Shown: positions 52,494 through 62,178 of the stretch, piece by piece
Numbering within the stretch: the stretch's first letter is position 1
Layout: each line of letters opens with the position of its first letter
Assembly: GCA_903825285.1 (NCBI GenBank)
Contig: CAIJZY010000014.1
Span: 267,867-331,866 of the forward strand
DNA from: an uncultured Opitutia bacterium
GTDB taxonomy: Bacteria > Verrucomicrobiota > Verrucomicrobiia > Opitutales > Opitutaceae
DNA: 64,000 nt
Direction: 5' to 3'
Notes under the pieces: generated by a model
Told to the model about the DNA's origin: nothing
Database searches by the model: none
Seen by the model: the letters and a program-made list of their open reading frames with translations, nothing else
Position numbers and translations under genes: made by a program

Positions 52494-54071
52494 ATGGCTG
52501 CCGTCGCCGATCCCGGACTGGTCCCGGCTGAGCCACGTTCAGCGCGGACGGCCTGGGCGGCGGCCGCGGCCGCCGCGGTCCTGGTGGTGCTGACCAAGCC
52601 GTGGGCTGTCACGCAGCCGCAGCTCTGGGCCGAGGACGGCTCGGTGCACCTGCTCGACAACGAGACGTATGGCGTCGGCGCCCTGCTGCACCCCTACCGC
52701 GGCTACCTGCACACCTGGCCGCGGCTGATCGCGTGGCTCGCTGGCCGGACGACGGACGTGGCGCATTGGCCGCTCTTCTACAGCCTCGCCGCGCTGCTGG
52801 TGGCGGCCGGGATCTTCGCGCGGCTCGCGTCGCCGCGGCTGGAGCTGCCCGCCAAGCCGTGGCTGATCCTCGCCTTCGTGCTGGCGGCGAACGCGGGGGA
52901 AACCTTTCTCAACCTGACCAACCTGCACTGGCTGACGTCTTTCTTCCTGCTGCAGCAGGTGCTGATCGCGCCGCCCCGGCACCGGTGGGAGGGCGCGGCC
53001 GACGGCGTGCTGCTGGTGCTGGCCGGCCTGACGGGTCCCTTCGTGGTCGTGTTCCTGCCGCTGTTCGTCTGGCGCTGGTGGCGGGAGCGAAGCCGGTATG
53101 CCCTCACCGTCCTGCTGGTCGCGGCCGCCTGCGCCACCGTGCAGGGCCTGCTCGTGGCCGAGACCGGGCCGCATTTCGCCCCGCAGGCGCAGCCGCTGCA
53201 GCCGGCCATGCTCTGGCATGTGCTGGGGCTGAGGCTCGTGGCGTGGCCGCTGCTCGGCGGCCGGCTGGCGCTGGCGCTGCCGGCGCCGGTGCCCGCGCTG
53301 ATGCTGGCGGCGGTTGTCGGCGGACTGGGCTGGGCCGCGTTCCGGCCGCATCCGCAACGCCGGCGCCGGCTCGAGGTCCTCGCGGCGTTCGGCCTCATCA
53401 TCGCGGCCTGCATGTACCGGCTGCGCCCGGACACCTGGGAGTTCCTCGAGCTGGAGAACGGCGACAGCTACTTCTACATCCCGCGCGTGCTGCTGGCCTG
53501 GCTTGTGATCTGGCAGTTCGACGCGCGGCCGGCAGCCGTGGCCTGGGTCATCCGCGGCGCGTGCGTCGCCGGCGTGCTGCTGAACGCGGGCGACTACATC
53601 AAACCGGCGCCGCCGAATTACGAGTGGCGACTGCACTGCGGCGCGATCCGGCAGGGTCAGGCGGCGAACATTCCCATTCTGCCGGAAGGCTGGATCCTGC
53701 AGTACCCCGGTCGGTCCGTGCACGCCGAGCTTGGACCGGGCTGGTATGCGGAGGAGTTCGACGGGCGGAAGACCTGGAACTGGAGCGCGGGCCGGGCGAC
53801 GCTGCGGATCGTGGCCGGGGAGTCGCGCGAGGTCCGTCTGCACTTCGCGCTTCGCGGGTGGGGCGCCCGGCAGGTGACGGCCCGGGTGGGCGACACGGTC
53901 GTGTGGCGCGGGGCGATCGATTTCGATCAGCGGGAAATATCGATCGTGCTGCCAGCCCTGCCGGTGGGAACGACGGAGATCGAGCTCAGCAGTGATGTGC
54001 CCGGGGAGAAAGAGGCCAGCAAGAACCGGCGCGTCCTGGCCTTCGCCCTTTACCGCCTCGGAGTGGACTAG
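52494..54071 (+). CDS. polytopic membrane protein, unknown
   Basis: This 525-residue protein has about ten hydrophobic segments between residues 20 and 380 and a soluble C-terminal domain of about 140 residues with beta-rich sequence (RKTWNWSAGRATLRIVAG). The N-terminal part has a periplasmic loop LWAEDGSVHLLDN, whose acidic residues recall GT-C-type glycosyltransferase membrane proteins. I cannot assign a family. The start at 52494 lies 23 bases after the hemerythrin stop. The gene is tail-to-tail with the EIIA-domain gene. Confidence 0.75.
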   Translation: MAAVADPGLVPAEPRSARTAWAAAAAAAVLVVLTKPWAVTQPQLWAEDGSVHLLDNETYGVGALLHPYRGYLHTWPRLIAWLAGRTTDVAHWPLFYSLAALLVAAGIFARLASPRLELPAKPWLILAFVLAANAGETFLNLTNLHWLTSFFLLQQVLIAPPRHRWEGAADGVLLVLAGLTGPFVVVFLPLFVWRWWRERSRYALTVLLVAAACATVQGLLVAETGPHFAPQAQPLQPAMLWHVLGLRLVAWPLLGGRLALALPAPVPALMLAAVVGGLGWAAFRPHPQRRRRLEVLAAFGLIIAACMYRLRPDTWEFLELENGDSYFYIPRVLLAWLVIWQFDARPAAVAWVIRGACVAGVLLNAGDYIKPAPPNYEWRLHCGAIRQGQAANIPILPEGWILQYPGRSVHAELGPGWYAEEFDGRKTWNWSAGRATLRIVAGESREVRLHFALRGWGARQVTARVGDTVVWRGAIDFDQREISIVLPALPVGTTEIELSSDVPGEKEASKNRRVLAFALYRLGVD

Positions 54072-54093
54072 CGTCTGCGCCCGAGGATGGTCG

Positions 54094-54945
54094 TCACCCG
54101 GCCGCCAGCACGGCGACACAGTAGTGCTGCATCCGGCCGCCGGCGTAGTGAGCGGAGCCGGTGACGTGCACCTGGCGGCCGGCCGCGGTGAAGGGCTGGC
54201 CCGAGGCGAGCCGCGCGGCCAGGTCGGGTTCCTTTTCCAGCGCCGTGCCCCAGGCGGGATCGTGGGAGAGCACCAGCGCGGTGCTCGGCGGCGCGACCAG
54301 GACGGAGAAGACGATCACCGACGCCATTGCGGCGCCCGGCGGCACCGGCGCGGGGGCCGCAGGAGCGAGCGGCTGGGGCGCGGGAGCGCACACCGGAATC
54401 TCCGCGACCGGTGACGGCGCGGGGCCCTGCTTCAGGTCGAGCTTGATCATCCGCGCAACGGCCTCGGGCCCGGTGTTGCCCGAGGACTGGCCGATCCAGT
54501 CCAGCAGGAGATTGCGGACGGTATTCAGGTCCGGGGCGTGCGCAATGGAGTCCATGCCGCCGCTCTTGCGGACCGCTTTGAAGAGGCTCGAGATTTCCTT
54601 CAGGTAGACATTCTTCTGGGCGCCCGGAATGTAGTACATGAACACCAGGTGGACGTGCTGTCCGTCGGTGGCGCCGTAATCGATGCCCTGGGCCGACCAG
54701 CCGATGGCGCAGAACAGCTCGCCCTCCTCGCGCTTGGCGCGCACGTGCGGGACGGCCACGCCCAGGCCGATGCCGGTGTTGCACTCCTCCTCCCGCTGCT
54801 GGATCTCCTCGATGGCGTCGGTGCCCACCTCGATCTCGGGATTCGCGTCGAGGATGCGCGCGAGGAAGGTCAGCGAGCGCGGCTTGCCGTTGTCGGGCAG
54901 TTCAAAGAGGCGGCCGTCCTGAAGGGCGTTGAGGATGCTGCGCAT
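54094..54945 (-). CDS. PTS EIIA-domain protein coupled to mgtA
   Basis: This 283-residue protein has an N-terminal PTS EIIA type 2 domain (residues 1-150) with the phosphorylatable His67 in GLGVAVPHVRA, and DLNTVRNLLLDWIG near its end. A Pro/Ala linker (about 180-205) leads to a C-terminal domain of about 80 residues that I do not recognise (VIVFSVLVAPPSTALVLSHD). It begins 3 bases after the mgtA stop, so the two are probably co-transcribed. A regulatory EIIA that adjusts cation transport is inferred; sugar transport is unlikely because no EIIB or EIIC is present. Confidence 0.8.
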   Translation of the reverse strand: MRSILNALQDGRLFELPDNGKPRSLTFLARILDANPEIEVGTDAIEEIQQREEECNTGIGLGVAVPHVRAKREEGELFCAIGWSAQGIDYGATDGQHVHLVFMYYIPGAQKNVYLKEISSLFKAVRKSGGMDSIAHAPDLNTVRNLLLDWIGQSSGNTGPEAVARMIKLDLKQGPAPSPVAEIPVCAPAPQPLAPAAPAPVPPGAAMASVIVFSVLVAPPSTALVLSHDPAWGTALEKEPDLAARLASGQPFTAAGRQVHVTGSAHYAGGRMQHYCVAVLAAG

Positions 54946-54948
54946 GGT

Positions 54949-57546
54949 TTAGTCGGAGCCGAAGCGCCGGGCGAACCACGTTTTGACCAAGTGGGTCAGG
55001 ACGCTGTACGCGAGGAGGAAGGCCACCATCCAGAGGAAGAACACCGCGGGCAGCGGAGTGAAGCCGAGAAAGTGGGCGACGGGCGAGAACGGCAGCCAGC
55101 AGCCGATGGCCATGATCGAGAGCGTGGTGAACATCATCGTGTTGCTGGCGCGGCTCTGCACGAACGGAATGCGGTGCGTGCGGATGATGTGCACGATGAG
55201 CGTCTGGGTCAGCAGCGACTCCACGAACCAGCCCGTGTGGAACAGTTGCTCCCAGTGCGCCTTGGCCGCGTCGGTCGCGCCGGCGGCGCTGAACGCGGAC
55301 GCCCCGAAAAAATACAGCATCAGGAAGAACGTGGCGTAGTCGAAGATCGAGCTGATCGGCCCGATGAAGATCATGAAATTCTGGATGCTCTTGATGTTCC
55401 AGCGGCGGGGCTTGGAGAGGTACTCCTCGTCCACGTGGTCGAGGGGAATGCCGATCTGCGAGACGTCGTAGAGCAGGTTGTTCACGAGCACCTGGATGGG
55501 CGCCATCGGCAGGAAGGGCAGGAAGTACGCGCCGCCGACCACGCTGAACATGTTCCCGAAGTTGGAGCTGGCCCCCATCTTGATGTACTTGGTGATGTTG
55601 CCGAAAACCTTGCGGCCTTCCATGATCCCGTCCTCGAGCACGAGCAGGCTTTTCTCGAGGAGGATGATGTCGGCGGACTCCTTGGCCACGTCCACCGCGG
55701 TGTCGACCGAGATGCCCACGTCGGCCGCCTTCATGGCCAGCACGTCGTTGATGCCGTCGCCCATGAAGCCCACGACGTGGCCCTGGGCGCGGAGCGTCTT
55801 GATGACCTTTTCCTTCTGGTCGGGCGTGAGCCGGGCGAGGACGTTGGCCTCGTCCACTTCCCGCGCGAAGCCGGCCTCGTCCAGCGCGGCGAGCTGCGGG
55901 CCGGTCACGACCTTGGTGATGGGCATGGCGACGTCGTGGCAGACCTTGCGGGTGACAAGCTCGTTGTCGCCCGTGAGGATTTTCACGGCGACGCCGGAGC
56001 GGGTGAGCGCCTCGATTGCGCGGGCGGAGGTGTCCTTGGCCGGGTCGAAGAACGCGATGTAGCCGAGCAGGGTGAGCTGGGATTCGTCCGCGACGGAAAA
56101 GGTCTGCTTTGTCCGGTCGAACTCCCGGTAGGAGATGGCGAGCACCCGGTAGCCGTCGGCGCTGAGGTGCCGGTACTCGTCCATCAGGTCGTCGCGGATC
56201 AGCTTGATGAGGGGGTTGATGTCCTCGTCGACCTGGTAGTTCTCACAGACGGCGGTGACCTCCTCCACGGCGCCCTTGCAGATGAGCACGTGCCGGTCCT
56301 CGTAGTCGATCACGACGGACATGCGGCGGCGTTTGAAGTCGAAGGGGATCTCGTCGACCTTCCGGCAGTTGCGCTCCACGTCCAGCTCGGTGTGGGCGAG
56401 GATGGCGCGGTCGAGCAGGTTGCGCAGGCCCGTCTGGTAGAAGCTGTTCATGTACGCGTAGCGCAGCACGTCCTCGCTTGAGCGGTTGGTGACGTCCACG
56501 TAGCGCTCCAGCACGACATGGTCCTGGGTGAGCGTGCCGGTCTTGTCCGTGCAGAGCACGTCCATCGCGCCGAAGTTCTGGATCGCGTGGAGGTGTTTCA
56601 CGATGACCTTCTTTCGCGCCATCATCAGGGCGCCCTTGGACAGGCAGACCGTGATGATCATCGGCAGCATCTCCGGCGTGAGCCCGACGGCGACGGAGAG
56701 CGCGAACAGGAGGGCCTCGGCCCAGTTGCCCTTGGTGAGGCCGACGATCAGGAACGTGAGCGACACCATCACGAGCATGAACCGGATCATCAGCCACGTG
56801 AAGTTGCGGACGCCGGTGTCGAAGCTCGTGGCCTCGCGCTTGGCCATCATCTTCTGGGCGAGGGCGCCGAAATAGGTGCGCGATCCCGTCGCCAGCACCA
56901 GCCCGCGGGCCGAGCCGCTGAGCACATTGCTGCCCATGAAGCAGGCGTTGGTAAGCTCGAAGGGGGCGCGGCCGGGCGGCTGGTTTGCGTCGGCGTTCTT
57001 CTCGACGGGCATCGACTCGCCGGTGAGCGCGGACTGCGTGACGAAGAAGTCCTTGGCGGCGATCACGCGCAGGTCGGCCGGGATCAGGCTGCCCGCGGCG
57101 AGGATCACGACATCGCCGGGCACGATCTCCTCGAGCGGCACCTCGGTCTCCTTGCCGTCGCGCAGCGCGGTCACAGTCGTCTTGACCATCTTCTGGAGCT
57201 TCTCGACGGCGCGCGAGGACCGGGCCTCCTGCACGTAGGAGAGGATGACGCTGAGGAACACCATCCCGCCGACGACGACCGTCGAGCGCAGGTCGCCCAT
57301 GATGTAGGAGACCGCGGCGATGACCAGCAGCTGGATGACGAGCGGATTGCGGCAGCGGTGGAGCAGGTCCTGCAGCCAGGAATGGCGTCCGCCCACGGCG
57401 ACCGTGTTGGCCCCGCAGGCGCTCAGCTGGCGGGCGGCGGACTCCGAGGAGTGTCCGTTGGCACACGAATCCAAGCGCTGGAAAATCTCAGCCTCAGGCG
57501 CAGTGAACTGGGTGGAGTCGAACGGCACGTGAAGGCCAGTTTCCAT
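54949..57546 (-). CDS. mgtA: magnesium-translocating P-type ATPase
   Basis: This 865-residue P-type ATPase of the IIIB (Mg2+) group has VGLTPEMLPMIITV in membrane helix 4, phosphorylation site DKTGTLT, TGES in SALTGESMPV, and hinge motif MGDGINDVLAMKAADVG. About ten membrane helices are present, with a C-terminal set ending VKTWFARRFGSD. It imports Mg2+ into the cytoplasm. Length is close to enteric MgtA. Its 114-base upstream region has a direct repeat (GACGGACCGA, 57617-57636) but no leader I can assign. Confidence 0.95.
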   Translation of the reverse strand: METGLHVPFDSTQFTAPEAEIFQRLDSCANGHSSESAARQLSACGANTVAVGGRHSWLQDLLHRCRNPLVIQLLVIAAVSYIMGDLRSTVVVGGMVFLSVILSYVQEARSSRAVEKLQKMVKTTVTALRDGKETEVPLEEIVPGDVVILAAGSLIPADLRVIAAKDFFVTQSALTGESMPVEKNADANQPPGRAPFELTNACFMGSNVLSGSARGLVLATGSRTYFGALAQKMMAKREATSFDTGVRNFTWLMIRFMLVMVSLTFLIVGLTKGNWAEALLFALSVAVGLTPEMLPMIITVCLSKGALMMARKKVIVKHLHAIQNFGAMDVLCTDKTGTLTQDHVVLERYVDVTNRSSEDVLRYAYMNSFYQTGLRNLLDRAILAHTELDVERNCRKVDEIPFDFKRRRMSVVIDYEDRHVLICKGAVEEVTAVCENYQVDEDINPLIKLIRDDLMDEYRHLSADGYRVLAISYREFDRTKQTFSVADESQLTLLGYIAFFDPAKDTSARAIEALTRSGVAVKILTGDNELVTRKVCHDVAMPITKVVTGPQLAALDEAGFAREVDEANVLARLTPDQKEKVIKTLRAQGHVVGFMGDGINDVLAMKAADVGISVDTAVDVAKESADIILLEKSLLVLEDGIMEGRKVFGNITKYIKMGASSNFGNMFSVVGGAYFLPFLPMAPIQVLVNNLLYDVSQIGIPLDHVDEEYLSKPRRWNIKSIQNFMIFIGPISSIFDYATFFLMLYFFGASAFSAAGATDAAKAHWEQLFHTGWFVESLLTQTLIVHIIRTHRIPFVQSRASNTMMFTTLSIMAIGCWLPFSPVAHFLGFTPLPAVFFLWMVAFLLAYSVLTHLVKTWFARRFGSD

Positions 57547-57660
57547 CCGGCGTCAAAGGCTTCAAGGGCATTTCCCAGCCCGTTACCTACTCGTCACACA
57601 ACTCATGCGCGGCAGTAGACGGACCGAGACGGACCGCAAATCCGCCCGCTGCGGCTAGGC

Positions 57661-58527
57661 TCAATGACGCCGCCGGCGCCAAGCCAGGGCCAGCGCGGGA
57701 AGTCCCAGCGCGAGCAGCGCGCAGCTCTCGGGCTCGGGCACCGCCATCGCGGAGACGCCCAGCAGGAGGGTCATGTAGCCCTGCGACGTGAGCGTGATCG
57801 AGGTCAGCGGCTGGCTCGAGAGCTGCGAGTTCAGGGCGAAGCTGACCTCGACGAGATTGTAATAATTGTACGCGCCGGTCGTGGAATTGCCCGTGCCGCC
57901 GGCCCCGATGTTGTGCGTCTGGAAAACAGTTTGATCAAACTGATTGGGCGTCGCGCTGCCGTTCACCGTCAGGCTCTGGTTCATGACCGAGCCGCCGTTG
58001 AAGTCCGGCAAGGACACGTTGCTGAATGTCTCGGTCGAGCTGTCGGCGCCCGTGAAGGTGACATTCACCGCCGTCCCGTTGTACGCCCCCATGAGCAGGT
58101 AGACCGTGGACACGTTCTGGTTGACGGTGATGGTGAGGGAATTTCCGCCATTGATCTCGGCGAAGTCGTGGCCGCTGGAGTCGGACGTGAGCTCGAACGT
58201 GACGCCGTTCGCGGCGAGGTTTGATCCACCGATGGAGGTGGCCGAGGTGTACGTCGCGGGATCAAAGAGGAAGGAGGCGTTCGGCGTGCCGACACCCGAG
58301 CCCGGTGTGCCGATGCCCGTCGCGGGGAATTCCTCGTTCAGGTTCGTGGAGATGTTGTTCGTCTTGGCCCAGGTCGTGATGAAGATCACCTGGGCGTGCG
58401 CCGCACCGGTGAGCGCGACCAGGGCGATCAGGACCAGGAAACCCCGGAACCACCCGCTTTGGGTGCACGCACACGCTGGACTTACAGAGGTCGGGCGGGG
58501 GATCCGATGCATCGCGGCCTTATGCAT
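57661..58527 (-). CDS. PEP-CTERM sorting-domain protein
   Basis: This 288-residue exported protein has a signal peptide around residues 28-45 (VALTGAAHAQ) after a basic N-terminus; the true start may be downstream of the annotated ATG. A Thr, Asn, Ser and Gly-rich body contains many predicted beta strands. The C-terminus is a textbook PEP-CTERM tail: VPEPESCALLALGLPALAL then WRRRRH. Such tails are recognised by an exosortase and link to the cell envelope or extracellular polymer. No exosortase gene is in the window. Confidence 0.88.
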   Translation of the reverse strand: MHKAAMHRIPRPTSVSPACACTQSGWFRGFLVLIALVALTGAAHAQVIFITTWAKTNNISTNLNEEFPATGIGTPGSGVGTPNASFLFDPATYTSATSIGGSNLAANGVTFELTSDSSGHDFAEINGGNSLTITVNQNVSTVYLLMGAYNGTAVNVTFTGADSSTETFSNVSLPDFNGGSVMNQSLTVNGSATPNQFDQTVFQTHNIGAGGTGNSTTGAYNYYNLVEVSFALNSQLSSQPLTSITLTSQGYMTLLLGVSAMAVPEPESCALLALGLPALALAWRRRRH

Positions 58528-58586
58528 ATGTTATGCGAATAGGGCAAGTCGTGACTCTTCATGAGCTCGCCCGCCGGCGATGGCGC

Positions 58587-60311
58587 CTACTTCAGTCCGC
58601 GGTAGGCGACGCGCCAGATCGTGCTGCCGGCGTCGTCGGACACGAAGAGCGCGCCGTCGTGGGCCACCGCGACGGAGACCGGCCGGCCCCAGACGCTCGT
58701 GTTGTCCACGGTGAACCCGGTCAGGAAATCCTCATAACCGCCGATTGGGACGCCGTCCTTCAGCCGCACGCGGACCACCTTGGCGCCGGTGCGAATGCTC
58801 CGGTTCCAGGAGCCGTGAAAGGCGGCGAAGAGATTGCCGCGATATTCGGGCGGAAAGGCCGCCGGGCCGGAAGCCGCGGGTGGATAGAAATCAAATCCCA
58901 GCACGGCGGAGTGCGCCTGCACGAGCAGGTCGGGGAGCGCGGCCTTGCCGGCGAGATCGGGCCGTTTCCCGGCGTGGCGCGGGTCCTCATGGTTGCCGAG
59001 GTAATACCACGGCCAGCCATAGAAGCCGCCCTCGCGCACGCGGGTGAGGTAATCGGGCACGAGGTTGTCACCCAGCCGGTCGCGCTCATTGGTGCAGGTC
59101 CAGAGGTCGCCGGTTCCGGGATGGACTCCCAGGCTGACGCCGTTGCGGATGCCGGTCGCATACGTCTGCAGCGGACCATGACCCGCGGGATCGATCTGCA
59201 GGATGTCGGCGCGATTTTCCTCCGCGCCCCAGGCCGAGCCCAGGCCATGGGTGTGCTCCCATTGCCGGATCTCCGGCGGGGATTTCGCCGGCAGGCCCTC
59301 GGCCACGTTGCTGCTGGAGCCGACCGAGATGAAGAGCCGGCGGCCATCGAGCGAAAACGCGAGGTCGCGCGTGGTGTGGCCGCCCATGGTGGGGGCCAGC
59401 CGGGACACCACCACCTCGGCGGGGCCGCGAGCCTGAAGGTCGCCGTTGCGATAGGGGTACCTCACCACCGAATTGACGGTCGCGACATAAACCCACTGCG
59501 GCTCCGGGCCGAGCGGGAAGAAGGCGAGGCCGAACGGCCCGTGCAGGCCGTCCGCGAACACGACATTTTCCGCGGGGGCCGCGGCTCCGTCGGGCGCCCG
59601 CAGCACGCGGACGCGCCCCGCGCCGGTTTCGGACACGAACAGGTCGCCGTTGGGCGCGACGCGGATCAGCCGCGGACCACTCAGCTTCGTGGCAAAGGCT
59701 TCGACGGTGAAGCCCGGGGGCACGGCCAGGTGCGTGGCGGGCGGACGCGCGACCAAGCGCGGACCGTTGCTCGAGGAGCCCGATTCAAACGGCGGCGGGA
59801 GTTGGTCGAGCCGGACGAGGTGGGGCACGCCGGGCGCATCCTTGCGCCAGTCACCGGGGTCGTCGGACGAAAGATCCCGGCCGACGCGCAGCGCCGCGAC
59901 CTGCGCGGTGCGCCGCGGGAGCGTGGCGAGAAAGGCGATCAGGTCCGCGCGGTCCGGTGCCGCGGGTATGATCACGCTCATGGCCGTGCCGGGCACGAGT
60001 CTGCCGGGGTTGGAGAGAAACCGGTCGAGCGCCGACGCATCCCAGGTTATTCCCGACTGCTGCAGGGCGGGGGAGTAGGCGAATTCCGGCAGGGACGCCG
60101 CCCGGCGATGTAGCACGCCGGCCAGGGAGGGTCCCTGGCCTGACGCTCCCTGCGCCCCGGCCTCGTGGCACATCGCGCAGTTCTGCTGGAAGAGGGCGCG
60201 GCCGTTCTCGATGGACGCGGGCCCGGCGGAAAGACTCGACGCAAGCGCGGCCACGCTGGCCGACAGCAGCAGCGCCCGACGCGAAAGAAGGGATCTGGCA
60301 AGGGTCACCAT
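58587..60311 (-). CDS. cytochrome c fused to sorbosone/glucose dehydrogenase-like beta propeller
   Basis: This 574-residue exported protein has a signal peptide (about 1-30). Residues 33-140 form a class I cytochrome c domain with CAMCH (45-49) and a later Met ligand candidate in PGTAMSVI. Residues 190-574 form a propeller of the GSDH/sorbosone dehydrogenase type: FTVEAFATKLSGPRLIRVAP, DGLHGPFGLAF, YATGIRNGVSLGVHP, GGYEDFLTGF. Such enzymes use PQQ, and the fused cytochrome would take the electrons. The sugar or alcohol substrate is unknown. Confidence 0.87.
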   Translation of the reverse strand: MVTLARSLLSRRALLLSASVAALASSLSAGPASIENGRALFQQNCAMCHEAGAQGASGQGPSLAGVLHRRAASLPEFAYSPALQQSGITWDASALDRFLSNPGRLVPGTAMSVIIPAAPDRADLIAFLATLPRRTAQVAALRVGRDLSSDDPGDWRKDAPGVPHLVRLDQLPPPFESGSSSNGPRLVARPPATHLAVPPGFTVEAFATKLSGPRLIRVAPNGDLFVSETGAGRVRVLRAPDGAAAPAENVVFADGLHGPFGLAFFPLGPEPQWVYVATVNSVVRYPYRNGDLQARGPAEVVVSRLAPTMGGHTTRDLAFSLDGRRLFISVGSSSNVAEGLPAKSPPEIRQWEHTHGLGSAWGAEENRADILQIDPAGHGPLQTYATGIRNGVSLGVHPGTGDLWTCTNERDRLGDNLVPDYLTRVREGGFYGWPWYYLGNHEDPRHAGKRPDLAGKAALPDLLVQAHSAVLGFDFYPPAASGPAAFPPEYRGNLFAAFHGSWNRSIRTGAKVVRVRLKDGVPIGGYEDFLTGFTVDNTSVWGRPVSVAVAHDGALFVSDDAGSTIWRVAYRGLK

Positions 60312-60386
60312 CGCGAACCTTAACCAGCCCCTCGAATTTTGCGAGTCGGGTCAACCCCAGCCACCGGCAGAAACTCCGGACGGCGA

Positions 60387-60626
60387 TTAGCTCGCCGCGG
60401 GCGGCGAGGGGTCGGCGGAGTCGCGGCACAACTCGCAGACCTGACCCTTGCGGGTCCGGTAGATGCCGTTGATCAGGAAAATCGACGTGGAGACGGCCGC
60501 CCAGAGTGCGCTTTCGGAGAGGGCCGACCGGGGGCCTTGCCCGCGGGCGAGATAAACGGCGAACAGGACGCCGAGGACACAGGTGAAAACGAGCAGTCCA
60601 CGCTTGATCCAGAAAGAGGTGCGCAT
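60387..60626 (-). CDS. small membrane protein, unknown
   Basis: This 79-residue protein has two predicted membrane helices (about 9-27 and 40-58) and a C-terminal CELC pair near residue 66. I do not recognise the family. It lies between the cytochrome-dehydrogenase gene and the DUF3667 gene, on the same strand. Start ATG at 60626; no clear Shine-Dalgarno. Confidence 0.5.
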   Translation of the reverse strand: MRTSFWIKRGLLVFTCVLGVLFAVYLARGQGPRSALSESALWAAVSTSIFLINGIYRTRKGQVCELCRDSADPSPPAAS

Positions 60627-60734
60627 GGGGGAAAGATGAGCCGGGACGGGGCCGGGGCAATGGGATCCGGATGGACGGTCACGGGACCGGGCGGGCGGTG
60701 GTTGGCCTGGGATGCGTGCGCGGCGCCCAGCTTG

Positions 60735-61868
60735 TTACTCGAGTGCAAGCCAGGCGAGCGTGCCGGCGATGAGCAGGAAGCACACACCCAGCACGGCGAT
60801 GGCGTGGACAAAGCCCAGCGCGGCGATCTTGACCGCGGTGATCAGCCGGCCCTGGCCGTAGACCACGCGGAACGAGCGGAACACGTACCAGGCCATCCAT
60901 AGCGCGAGCAGCCACCCGCTCGCCGTGCCGAGCCAGCCCGGGCCGAGGGCGGCGAGCTTCAGGTAGCCGTTCCCGACCATGAAAACGAGGAAGGCCCACG
61001 TGTGCAGGTGCAGCGAGAAGATCAGGTGCTCCACGTAGTAGCGGCCCGTGCGCAGGTAGCCCAGCTTCAGGAACAGCGCAAAGAGCGGCACACCGAGGAA
61101 GACCATGGTGGGCACGCGGTGCTCGATCGCCTCCCACATGTCGCCCACGGTCAGTTCGCCGGAGGCGAGGCGGTCCGCGATCTGGCGCCCGATGGATGAG
61201 TCGCGATTCACGGTCAGCGTGGTCTTGGCCTTCGTGCCGTTCTGCACTTCTGTTTTCAGCGGCGCCGTGGCGGCGGCCACCTGCTCGCGCTGGAAGTCGG
61301 CCGCGATCGCCGCCGGATCAAAGTGGTCCGGGTGCTGCCGCGCGGCTTCCTGCAGCCGACGCGCGAGCGCCTGTTTCTGCTCCGGCGTGAGTGCGCGACC
61401 GGCCTGGCTGAGCTGGCGGGCCTGCTGCGACACCTCCTGCTGGAGTCGGTTGACCGTCGAGTGTGGCAGATCGATCAGGTGCCCGTGGTTCAGCAGCGCG
61501 ATCCCGAGGAACAACATCACGCTGGCCAGGAGGTAGAATCGCAGCGGGTTCAGCTGACTGGCCCGGCGGCCGTTGAGGAATTCCAGCGTGATTCGGCCGG
61601 GCCGGGAGAGGAGCCATGCGACCGTGACGAAGAACTTGCCCTCGAAATGGAAGAGGTTCTCGAGGATGTCGTGGAAGAGGTGGTGAAACGACCGGTGGTA
61701 ATCGATGTCATGCTGCCCGCATTGGGCGCAGAATGGGCCGGTGAGCACGGCCGAGCAGTTCAGGCAGACGCGTGGGTGATCGGAGCGATCAGCCGGTGCG
61801 GCATGGGGGGGATTGGCCACGCCGGAAGAAAACACAGGCGCGGCCAAAAAAGCAAAACAGAGATCCAC
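60735..61868 (-). CDS. DUF3667-family membrane protein
   Basis: The N-terminal zinc ribbon, CLNCSAVLTGPFCAQCGQ, and the following HRSFHHLFHDILENLFHFEG are the signature of DUF3667, a membrane family common in Bacteroidota and Verrucomicrobiota. A long helical periplasmic or cytoplasmic part (about 145-235) is followed by about four membrane helices at the C-terminus. The frame opens at a GTG (61868) giving 377 residues; the first 17 look spurious and the real start may be nearer residue 18. Function is unknown. Confidence 0.75.
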   Translation of the reverse strand: MDLCFAFLAAPVFSSGVANPPHAAPADRSDHPRVCLNCSAVLTGPFCAQCGQHDIDYHRSFHHLFHDILENLFHFEGKFFVTVAWLLSRPGRITLEFLNGRRASQLNPLRFYLLASVMLFLGIALLNHGHLIDLPHSTVNRLQQEVSQQARQLSQAGRALTPEQKQALARRLQEAARQHPDHFDPAAIAADFQREQVAAATAPLKTEVQNGTKAKTTLTVNRDSSIGRQIADRLASGELTVGDMWEAIEHRVPTMVFLGVPLFALFLKLGYLRTGRYYVEHLIFSLHLHTWAFLVFMVGNGYLKLAALGPGWLGTASGWLLALWMAWYVFRSFRVVYGQGRLITAVKIAALGFVHAIAVLGVCFLLIAGTLAWLALE

Positions 61869-62103
61869 CCGGACTCAGCTTGATCCCGGTTGCGTCCGCC
61901 TACCGGCGAGGTCGTTGCACACGCAGAAGATGATGCACTTGCAGCCTCCGGGAGATTATCAACGAGTCCAAGGCCACGCGGAGGGCCTTCCCGTTGCCAC
62001 GCTTGCTCCGGATCGACAGCCCAAGGTCCACCGACGGGGCCTTAACTGCAGCCCTTGCTGGCAATGGCCTGCCATGAGCAAAGCCCGCAAGGGCCGCGTC
62101 GAA
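61869..62103. other. intergenic stretch before tRNA-Asn
   Basis: 235 bases with no supported gene. Short reading frames here have no homology I can recognise. The region upstream of the DUF3667 gene should hold its promoter; I cannot assign it. No repeats or strong hairpins seen. Confidence 0.4.
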
Positions 62104-62178
62104 TGGCTGCCCGGGTAGGGATCGAACCTACGACCAAGTGATTAACAGTCACCTGCTCTGCCACTGAGCTACCGGGCA
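62104..62178 (-). tRNA. tRNA-Asn (anticodon GTT)
   Basis: On the minus strand the sequence begins TGCCCGGTAGCTCAGTGGCA, forms a full cloverleaf, and has anticodon loop CTGTTAA (anticodon GTT). The T-loop GTTCGATCC is canonical. The seven-base acceptor stem TGCCCGG pairs perfectly with CCGGGCA at the other end (62107 is the discriminator). The 3' CCA is encoded (62104-62106). It is the only RNA gene in the window. Confidence 0.97.
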
